From positions 1 to 64,000 of the forward strand of contig JAEUBA010000032.1 in the NCBI GenBank assembly GCA_018257865.1: a stretch of 64,000 nt of DNA, given 5' to 3'. The notes below the pieces were generated by a model, which did not search any database, was not told where the DNA came from, and saw only the letters and a program-made list of their open reading frames with translations. How positions within the stretch are numbered: position 1 is the first letter of the stretch; each line of letters begins with the position of its first letter. Position numbers and translations under genes: made by a program. Of this stretch, positions 57,001 to 64,000 are shown piece after piece. The DNA comes from Stereocaulon alpinum. Its lineage: Eukaryota; Ascomycota; Lecanoromycetes; Lecanorales; Stereocaulaceae.

Positions 57001-57760
57001 TGACTCCACGCGCGATGGCGAACGGCGCGACATCATCTCCCGCATCTACAACTCCGTAACCGACGGCATGGACGAATTCCTTGGCAACGTCCCCGTCCTT
57101 GATCAGTTGTCTCTTGCCGGCCAGAACCTTATAGCTGCCGCTACCTCCCAATTCAACACTATGCAGCCAACCGGCACTGGTGCTCCTCTTCCCATTGCGC
57201 CCGAAGACCCTATCCAAAACGATGAGGCCCGCGCCGAACTCCTCGCTTTCGAGCCTAATGCCCTCAATACCAACCGCGCAGACCAACTTGAACCCTTCGT
57301 CAAACCAATCTGCGATATCTTCCTCGAAGCCTTCGACCTCCAACGCGGTAACAACTGGCTCCGTGGCCGCGCCGTAGTCGTGGTACTCCATCAACTCCTA
57401 GGCGGCACCGTGGAGCGCAAAGTCCGCGAGATAGCACGCTCCCTCTTCTCAGAATCCTCCGTAATCAAGTACATCAACCTTCTCAAAGACATTATGTGGC
57501 CAAATGGCCAGATGCGTACAGAATCTGCTGCGAGAACTGACCCGCAAAAGGCACATACAAGGGTCGAGGCGAGTGTCATGCTAGCGACGCTGATACCAGA
57601 TGTGGCGGGAAATGTGGTTGGGAGAGCGAATGCGCAGGCGGCCAGCAGGAGGATCTTTGCAACTGTTAATAATCAGCGCTTGAATACCAGCTTGGCTTTT
57701 GAGGTGCTGGACGAGATTGTCGATGTGCTCTTCCCGAAAGCTGGGGGAAGAAAGATTTGA
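54014..57760 (+). CDS. Mdm1-like PXA-RGS-PX-nexin C membrane protein (SNX13/14/25 family)
   Basis: Single exon of 1248 residues, the expected size. Two hydrophobic segments at about 8-28 and 31-53 anchor it in the ER. PXA domain about 105-290 (LLDWILRDYVTSWYSKISP, LRRIVVRLLPEVLPESI, VKEIVSCAVLAPLMQMLSDP). RGS-like domain about 412-560 (LSYFMEYMDRQRLMTYVQFWIVV). A long acidic/Ser-rich linker spans 570-860 with short coiled coil at its end. PX domain about 872-992 with the phosphoinositide motif RRYSEFHDLH and the FPRRR proline-turn. Nexin C-terminal domain about 1085-1245 (RGRAVVVVLHQLLGGTVERKV, INLLKDIMWPNG). Yeast Mdm1 tethers ER to vacuole/endosome and works at lipid-droplet sites; animal relatives are SNX13, 14 and 25. 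Confidence 0.93.
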   Translation: MALRVRDVFIASFIAFVAWGFIVSWAPVLRFLGYAFVAGASIVLLALVGLVLLSSRKKQDVEQLARQRSRNAAFVSPQTWQEETAWLSNNATYRKAPLYPPSFVISDSIDGLLDWILRDYVTSWYSKISPSPKLVNEIDRFVRTSLVNIRDRIFGEDIVEIAVSRIVPLVTAHLRDFYEAERAVRGKNLNRNVTESSELDLAIAGKYREGKLHVAASLAYADLKLIQQDYLRRIVVRLLPEVLPESIIKSRAVSVLVKEIVSCAVLAPLMQMLSDPDTWNQLMEAYGHTMLQDRKTVRKLRAALDEHASPAPKAPRAHTFPRLSSSDDERKFERFIRAIRQCNNLSEARRFRSEIASQLKRESMVVGQDQIYLRRLETGKHLLDQRVGKLSAVGGTSGARMTQPDYRNGNHTSRLLNATITEVLHDATGLSYFMEYMDRQRLMTYVQFWIVVDGFRNPLEDDIQTEDPFSGTQTQWTESDRMDIAQISEAYLSKPELKVPEESKEAVRAFLKAGSGATMAQYLRARTVVLKAQSGVLQEMDEVHFPSFKKSDLFYKYLTSEDASARVPIRPPIKTLKQPSVASIPESPSRPSPISLVGSRVNNASSSDLRRNATSTSDLKSTVKATDDTQSAPTGRSLDIDTSGPLFDDDIDDERMARSTRSLDNDSMNGDHGSGDQDQVVEAMEAALNNIMTENPKEDDPRDTIFDSAEPSFLSSNLVDSPRSSGEFKRSDTALSEKIREKPNLASLGLVTTSSRIGVFSDNDLFGDEEKFLEDEKTDPELSADERPVDEEIHQAAPGDLGLAEAISALTVDIERLAAQDSVVDTLTRKAELTNNVAELRILGKSKSSLQREIRRKELQRQQYIVQESDNSLYGRANVRIKSIMVGKEDDGQEFALYVIEVQRKAGENMSAASWAVARRYSEFHDLHQRLRNIYPAVRNLEFPRRRLVMKLQRDFLHKRRIALERYLRELLQLPAVCRSRDLRAFLSQSAIISTTDSTRDGERRDIISRIYNSVTDGMDEFLGNVPVLDQLSLAGQNLIAAATSQFNTMQPTGTGAPLPIAPEDPIQNDEARAELLAFEPNALNTNRADQLEPFVKPICDIFLEAFDLQRGNNWLRGRAVVVVLHQLLGGTVERKVREIARSLFSESSVIKYINLLKDIMWPNGQMRTESAARTDPQKAHTRVEASVMLATLIPDVAGNVVGRANAQAASRRIFATVNNQRLNTSLAFEVLDEIVDVLFPKAGGRKI

Positions 57761-59058
57761 TTACCCCAGATATAGCCAGGTTACCTGGAGGATGGGCCGG
57801 ACTCGGTGGGAGTGAGAGCAAGGGGGAGAGGAAGTTAGGAACAAGCGCATGTGAAATTGAGACTGTACATAGTGTAAGGAAGGAATACCAGAGGGTCAGC
57901 CTCGTTTAATTATTACTATAATACACAGTACACACATCCCAAATACGCCCTGAAGTACTGATCCTGCTATCAACGATTATAATTAGTAAAACCGAATTTA
58001 TCGACTTCGTGATGCTCAGCTGGCTGAAAGGTTATTCCATATATCAATGTTCAAACCCAAGAAGGCAGAGAATCTGTGATTCAGCTCGTCTAAGAAATCA
58101 GAGAAGCGCTGATGGAAGTACTCGCCCGTAAGTCCGCTCGAGGCAGAGGTATCGAAGTCTAATTGAAGCTTACTTGAAGCGGAGTCTGGACAGTCTCAGA
58201 AGCTTGCCGTTGTGGTCTCGAGATCTTAACACGCCTAGAGCGAGCCAACAGGCACGTACAATATACGAGACTAGAAGTGTGATGATTGCAATCTTACTTA
58301 GAGCTTAACGGGTTGAATCTGCGGCGAATTGAAAATTGGCCTTTGGCATTCGTGAGTCAAAATAGCCGACAAAGGTTGACTTCCACACTTAATATGAGGG
58401 TATGCTCGAGCAGCCCTAGGCCCCCACAGGCTCGATTTTTTCATTGTGAAGACGAGACTGGAAGCTAGACGTTAGATTGTTTTATTGACGCCGGAGTAGC
58501 CGAGGATCTCGTCAGGCTAATCTGATTATAGTTAGTGGCTGGCAGGATTCGACAAGAAGCCCCCAACTCATCTCTCCTTTTGAGCCTGCCAAGCAAGAAC
58601 ATCATACGTACGTATGTGTCTCACTCGTTGAGCGGAAGATGGCTACACCTGCACTGTTCTTCAGGCTGCATGGCTGGAACGCAGGCGTTCGTTGGCGGTT
58701 CAAGACCCAATCCATCCTCTATTCGCTCACCGTTGCTCACACCAACTCCACAGCGGTTACCTAGCAATTTGACTCCTGCATTTACATCGTGCTTCCATTG
58801 TGAATCCTAGAGTTCTGGGTTGGTCTTCTCGAATTAGTATACATATGTACTAGCCTGTCCTCGTGTCAGCCGCTCGCGTTGGGTAGCTGCATGAGGCTCA
58901 AGCCACGGGCGGGGGTAGGCACACCTCCAGCCTCGCGAAATTGCCAGCGGATTCTTCTCCGACTTTTCCCTGCGACTGACATTTTTCGTTTGACTCCTTT
59001 GATATCCTGCCAGAGACCTGAGACATCCAAGCGCACAGACTACACATTCAATTGAGCC
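57761..59058. other. Intergenic region, no gene supported
   Basis: About 1.3 kb. A stretch near 58489-58560 has an A-box-like TAGCCGAGGAT, but no matching B-box at tRNA distance. Small frames at 58286 and 58535 lack any protein signature. Confidence 0.5.
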
Positions 59059-60494
59059 ATGGCTGTAGTGCTTGAGATTGGTCCAGATGAGACCTTCCTT
59101 TTTGACACTCCAGGCGGAACCACTACGTGAGTCACGGGCCAAATCACTGGCACGAACATGCAGTGCGCTGACAGAGCCGGTATAGTAACAAGCTGCCCGA
59201 CGCTTTGAAAGACATCGCGCTCGGCGTTGGGATGGGAAAGACGATACAGCAAGTCTATTGCGTCAACTTTGGATGCAACGGCGCATATTTCCTCTCAGCC
59301 CGCACTGTAAACGGAAACATCATCAGTCAGTGCTGATCCAATACTGTCGAATGTCCGCTCAGCCGGCTATCGTTATCATTCATTGACCTCTCGCAGGAAG
59401 ATACAACCTCCCCCCACAACTCGAAGCTTGGCTCATCGACAGCGCCAACCACACCTGCCGGCGAGACATACCCTCCCTTCGGATTGAGCTCGGTCCTAAC
59501 GGAAGCTTCTTCGCATTCGACGCTAACAGCTACCGCTGGCACAACCTTCCTGACGCATTGGAAGAGGCAATACAACAGCGCATAACCCCAGCCGGGTGGA
59601 CAGCGAAACCGGAGTGGGTCGTCCTTGGTGCAGATGGCGCATTTATCTATGCCAATGACCGCGGCGGACATAGCTATGCGTTGGGCAATTATCCTACGCT
59701 GCAGGGACTGATACAGGGTTTGCATCAGACGAATATTGGAGGACACACTGGTTTTGGCCTGGTTCAGGTAAGTCTAAACCCTCCTCGGACATGCCTACCA
59801 GTCTCATTTATTGACTCGGACGAAGTGGATCTCAATGAGCATCTACCGCCCCGGGCATTTCATTGCTGTACACCGCTCCGGCCACCACGTCGCTAATCTT
59901 CACCCTGACGCGGTCCACGCACTCAATAGCATGGCCGCTACCTTCCCCAAGAATCCCTTATCTCCCATCCCTACAATGACGCCAAAGACCTCCCCACCAA
60001 TGATGAACCCAGTCTCCCCAACTATGATGGCAAAAACATCACCGCCTATCGTGCAAAACCAAGGGTTCCGCCCGGCACCGCACACCCAAGTATCAGCTCC
60101 AACACTACAACCTCAGGTCAATCGCCGACCAGTAGCACATACACAAATGACCTCTCCCTTACCACAATCACAAGCGGTCCGTCCCGTATCTTATCAGCAG
60201 CAACAGCAGCAAACAAACATCCTTTCGAAATTCGTCTCCGATACTGCGACTCAGGTCGTAGCCAATGTCATAACTGCTGACATACAAAGCGCTACATTGG
60301 GGAGTAGTGGGGGCGGAGGAGGAGGATCTACCAGTGGAGGGTCTATCTTCGGTGATAGCGCAAGCTACAATGGTGGAAGTGTCGACAACGCAGGGTCAAG
60401 CTTTTGGTCACCGTTGCCGGATTCTACGAGTGACTCGGTACAGAGTGGAGGAGATAGTGGAGGGTGGTGTGGTGGAGGGGATAGTAGCTACTGA
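59059..60494 (+). CDS. Protein of unknown function with repeated G-x-N-G-x-F(F) modules
   Basis: Four exons, 59059-59126, 59186-59325, 59397-59767 and 59826-60494, giving 415 residues. Introns 59, 71 and 58 nt, all in frame. Residues 1-220 contain a repeating pattern: DETFLFDTPGG...NKLPDALKDIA, VNFGCNGAYFLSAR, IELGPNGSFFAFDAN...HNLPDALEEAI, VVLGADGAFIYANDRGG, IYRPGHFIAVHRSGH. Each module is a short aromatic beta hairpin followed by a helix, which could be a propeller-like or roadblock-like repeat. Residues 225-415 are low complexity: Pro/Met/Thr-rich, a Gln run, a Gly-run and a Ser/Gly-rich tail ending GGWCGGGDSSY. No signal peptide. I do not recognise a named family. Convergent with the broken gene at 60682. 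Confidence 0.75.
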
Positions 60495-60681
60495 GTGCTG
60501 AGACCTCAGAGGGTTAGGGAGAAGAGAGACGAGATTGAGACCACTGGGAGGAAACAGGGAAGATATCGAAGTCAGAGGTCGATTTATAGTTGCAAGTGGA
60601 CGCCTGACGCTTTTCTGTTTTGGGATTGGCGTTATTGCGACTTTCATTATAGGTGACATGAATGGGCATTGAAGATAGTCC

Positions 60682-61710
60682 TCAGAAGACATAATAGCGC
60701 TTGCTTCCGTCACCAAGAGCATGTATGTAGTAACGATATTCTCTACACTTGTCATAATACTCTACGAAATCAAGCTGCGTAGGTGCTTCTGGCGAATTTT
60801 CCAAGCATGGCGTAGTATGAGCAGGATGAGCTGGGACTGTGATTGGATTCATGTCCGACGATACTATCTGAAGGCTGGTGTAGAAGCTTGAGGGTCTCGA
60901 GGAGAGTGGAAGGTGGCGAAGGCTATACGATATATCAGTATCAGCGGTGTTATGAAATGAGACTGACTTAAATTTACAATTTGGCGTTCGCTCATAACGA
61001 AACCACAACTTCCTTCCTCGAAGATACATAGTTGCCAACGCAGTTCGAAAAACCCGTTGGTTGTTAACAACAGCGCCGATCTCCGGGTATACTAAGTACC
61101 AAGCATTTAGTCTATCCTTATCCAACTCGAGATCCTTGGAACTCTGACGGAGGTATTTGACAAAATCGAGATCTGAGAATGTTACAGCGGCTTTATCCTT
61201 ATCGTCTTGCCAGTACATATCCTCGAAACGAGATCCTTCGGAGATGAGATACTCAGGCTGTGTTTCAGAGAGCTGAGGGCTATCAGAATGTTGTGTATAG
61301 ATCTGCTGATAGAAAAGTGGGAGCCGCGAATCCGACTAATCGTTATAAGTCGCATGATGATCCGGCTTGAGCTTACGCCACTTTTGGGCGGTATGGTATG
61401 CGCAAGAGGATTGGAAATTCTTTCAGCAAGCGGTGATTATTCGAAAGAGATGTGTATATCTGGCAAATGGTTCGTATGAACTGAGGACTCGGTCGATTGC
61501 TAGAGCTCTAAGCTCCTTCTCGTCCTTGCTGGGATACGTTTTGAGCATATCAAAGCCCCGGATGAGGAATTGCTCTTGGGCTAAGTAAAAGAACCAGTCG
61601 GTTTCCTGCGCTGTAGCAGCAACTGAGGTGCGGATATCCTCGATGCTGAGAGTGGTATCTGTGTTGGAGTAGAATATGACTTTGGAAGGGAGATAGAGTC
61701 GAATTTCCAT
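60682..61710 (-). pseudogene. Hypothetical gene broken by two in-frame nonsense codons
   Basis: One frame of 342 codons from ATG 61710 to the stop at 60682, interrupted by TGA at 61425-61423 and TAG at 61338-61336. The 28 codons between the stops (FQSSCAYHTAQKWRKLKPDHH) and the sequence on both sides look equally protein-like and stay in one frame, so the gene was a single exon. No intron with proper signals removes the stops. The N-terminal part (EIRLYLPSKVIFYSN, DWFFYLAQEQFLIRGFDMLK) and the C-terminal part (FSDLDFVKYLRQSSKDLELDKDRLNAWYLVYP, YDKCREYRYYIHALGDGSKRYYVF) are aromatic-rich; no domain is recognised. Base composition is normal. Two shorter proteins could in principle still be made. 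Confidence 0.6.
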
Positions 61711-62933
61711 GTCAGACTTCTTGGCTCTAGCCCTCTTATTAGGGGGGATTTAATTGGGACGGGGCCTGAGACTGGGACATGATAGGTAAGCAGGCGATGA
61801 ATGAAGGATGATATTTGTTAATCATCATAAAATTGTGAACCAGCTCACTCCAGGACAAGGCCGCACCAACACGAACGCACAGCACGGGTACCTGACAGAA
61901 GCATAGACACAAGCTTTCCTTCCTTATACATAGACCTTCTCATAACGTCCTTTACAGCGCCTTGACTCCCATGTGGTCGTGTCCGCTTACCCACACGTTC
62001 AAACACTGCACAATTTCCAACAGCCATTCACAGATCCATCAGTGCATATCCTGCTCAACCGGCCACGTGAAGGGCTGAAGCGCAGCCACCCCTTCCCTAT
62101 AGATGCCCCCGGAGCCCGCTGCCCTTCAAGCGCGAGAACCGCGAGTTTCGAGGACTAGACTGGGCGCCCAAGTGGCTATGTATGATTGTTGGGGGGCCTC
62201 TAGGGGGTTCTCCATGCTTGAGCCCTTCTGCGTAGCCGTTTACAGAATCATTAGGGAGATACTGCTGACTATGGTATTCCTTCGACCCCGTAGGATAAGT
62301 CGGATCTTTAGCTAGTTGTCGACGCCAAGAAGACAGCTGTCTGCCAAGGTGTTTAGGGGGTTTGCGACGGGATGGACTTTGGGGGCTGGAAGGTGCTATT
62401 ATTGGCCGTTGTGAGATGTAAGGTCTGTGCTAGATAGGGGCTAGATGACGAAAACTGTATGGAGAAGAGCTAGGCCTAGTTAAGCCTTATGAGGGAGCGC
62501 CGCTATACAGATCGTCGCGAAATTACAATTCTTAGGCGAGAGGCCGACTCCGATCTTGTGCGTAGGACCAAGCTCTAGATTCCGACCAGCTGGGGATGAG
62601 GCTCTTAGAACGCCTCATAGCCACAATGATCTGCGATTGCCAGGGTCAAGGAGCCTTGGTCATGTGACAGCGCAGACTTGGTTCATCTGGATTGCTTCAA
62701 AGTTCGCGCTAGATAGTTGCCAATATTGCCGCAATACCCGTATCTGGAAATCGACTAATGGGACTACTTGCCACGATCCGCGGGAGGCGTTCAGCCTCCA
62801 TGCTGATAACAGATGAGTTGTGGGCTAGAAGACGGTGTACAAGACCAGTCTGCCGTCATGGCTTTAAGTTCGCTTCCTCTAGGATTTTTGTACTTTCCCC
62901 ATCCCATACATTCTCTTGCGCTGTCGACGAGCA
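61711..62933. other. Intergenic region, no gene supported
   Basis: About 1.2 kb with only short frames on both strands and no splice-joinable coding pattern that I could find. Its right end is the promoter of the GMC gene. Confidence 0.5.
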
Positions 62934-64000
62934 ATGGCACTGTCTCAGCGAAACAAAGTTCGTTTCTCTCGTTTAGCAGCTTTCCTTGTTGTCATTTTCA
63001 TCTTTATACATTTCATTAGCAGTCCCAAGTCTCGCCAAGCTCCCGCTAGTCAAGCAAGCACAAATGATAATGTGAAGATATTGAAAAGAGATGGCGTCAA
63101 GAATGATGCCTCAGCCATACGCGATATCTACGATTATATTGTTGTAGGTGGAGGGCAGAGCGGCTTGACAGTAGCAAATAGATTGAGCGAGGGCAAGGAC
63201 ACCGTTCTCGTCGTCGAATATGGGTACCTGTACCACGACGATCCTCTGATAGCACGGCCCTGGCAGCCCTTCGATCTAAGCAAAGGCCTCTTCCACGACC
63301 CGAAGCTGATGTTCAATTTCTCCTCGACTCCACAAGCTGGGCTTAACGGTCGAACCCAGCATATATCGGCAGCTTCTACTGTAGGAGGGGGCTCAACGGT
63401 AAACGGCATGTTTCTCAATCGCGGCGCCGCAGAGGATTACGACGCGTGGGAGAAGCTTGGCAACCCAGGTTGGGGCTGGAAGGGAATGTTGCCCTACTTC
63501 AAGAAGAGTTCGACTTTCACCCCTCCAGGAAAGATGCTGCAAGAAGAGTATGGAGCCACCTATGATCTGGATGCTGCGTACGGGACTGATGGACCAATCC
63601 ACATGAGTAATCCAGAATGGGCATGGCCTGGCCAAAAGGTACAAATGGCCGGATGGAGAGAGCTCGGTGTTCAAAACACCACTGAAGGTGCTGGTGGAGA
63701 TGCTATTGGCATATTCTGGGTTCCTCGGGCTCAACACCCGATAGACCAAACTCGTTCTTACGCAGTGACCGGGCACCTGGACCCAGCTTTGGAGCGAGAT
63801 AATTTTGATCTTTTGCCGGGTCATCGCGTGAGCCAGATCATACTCTCCAAGGATAACCAAGCCGAAGGCGTCGTGATTCAAAGGCGAGACGGAAACAACA
63901 CAATTTCTGCTGTTCACGCTAGGAAGGAGGTTGTTCTTGCTGCTGGGTTGCATACCCCAGTAATCATGCAACGAAGCGGCATCGGACCGAGAAAGCTACT
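62934..64000 (+). CDS. GMC-family FAD oxidoreductase, 5' part (runs off the window)
   Basis: Open from ATG 62934 to the window end, 355 codons without an intron; the 3' half is missing. Residues about 13-30 are a hydrophobic segment (RLAAFLVVIFIFIHFIS), a signal peptide or signal anchor. FAD-binding Rossmann motif YDYIVVGGGQSGLTVANRL (about 66-84), where Gln takes the place of the more usual Ser/Pro-type residue in GGGxxG. GMC signature 1 GGGSTVNGMFLNRGAAEDYDAW (about 149-170). Signature 2 region VVLAAGLHTPVIMQRSGIGP near the window end. The catalytic His pair lies beyond the edge. The family oxidises alcohols (choline, glucose, aryl alcohols, secondary metabolites); the substrate cannot be inferred. 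Probably extracellular or membrane-anchored. Confidence 0.88.
   Translation, partial: MALSQRNKVRFSRLAAFLVVIFIFIHFISSPKSRQAPASQASTNDNVKILKRDGVKNDASAIRDIYDYIVVGGGQSGLTVANRLSEGKDTVLVVEYGYLYHDDPLIARPWQPFDLSKGLFHDPKLMFNFSSTPQAGLNGRTQHISAASTVGGGSTVNGMFLNRGAAEDYDAWEKLGNPGWGWKGMLPYFKKSSTFTPPGKMLQEEYGATYDLDAAYGTDGPIHMSNPEWAWPGQKVQMAGWRELGVQNTTEGAGGDAIGIFWVPRAQHPIDQTRSYAVTGHLDPALERDNFDLLPGHRVSQIILSKDNQAEGVVIQRRDGNNTISAVHARKEVVLAAGLHTPVIMQRSGIGPRKL

Noticed and set aside
58480..58560. tRNA-like stretch with TAGCCGAGGAT
   Set aside because: No B-box (GGTTCGAxxCC) at the right distance and no acceptor stem; the later GGATTCGACAAG does not fit.

Overview
The window reads as nuclear DNA of a filamentous ascomycete (Pezizomycotina; I cannot fix the class). 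Genes are intron-poor, with short GT-AG introns (51-111 nt) and CTAAC/CTGAC-type branch points. Transposons carry the signature of repeat-induced point mutation (RIP): C:G to T:A transitions at CpA/TpG. The recognisable housekeeping genes (prefoldin 1, VPS25, Trm8, alkaline ceramidase, an Mdm1-like PXA/RGS/PX protein, an Rtt107/Brc1-like BRCT protein) are fungal in sequence and gene structure.

Layout. Positions 1-24.9 kb are an AT-rich, RIP-saturated nest of dead transposons: three Ty3/Gypsy remnants, a Helitron, a separate gag relic, a Tad-like LINE and a non-autonomous element that shares the LINE tail. CpA/TpG is almost absent there, and with it ATG, so hardly any open frame survives although the proteins can still be read through TAA/TAG codons. 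At 24.9 kb the composition switches abruptly to normal. The border carries a 130 bp nested palindrome, followed by a relic of a highly reducing polyketide synthase.

From 26.5 to 38 kb lies an accessory gene zone: a PEBP-family protein, then a run of small related proteins, all on the minus strand (27.6-37.0 kb), then a Cys-rich repeat protein. A complete but RIP-inactivated Ty1/Copia element (29557-34816, with 228 bp LTRs and a 5 bp target duplication) sits inside the run. I reconstruct four probably intact family members and one broken one. Three members share an intron at the same codon phase. One of them (36521-36962) has no long uninterrupted frame. I know of no described family that matches; this is the best candidate for something undescribed here.

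From 38.5 kb onward the region is ordinary and gene-dense, mostly convergent or divergent pairs: prefoldin subunit 1 / alkaline ceramidase; alpha/beta-hydrolase / BRCT protein; VPS25; a Gly/Ser-rich protein; a hypothetical protein; Trm8; a nucleotide-sugar-type transporter / Mdm1-like protein; a repeat-containing protein of unknown function; a broken gene with two nonsense codons; and the 5' part of a GMC oxidoreductase that runs off the window. Exon boundaries were read by eye from splice signals, frame closure and family alignment, and were not tested against transcripts.
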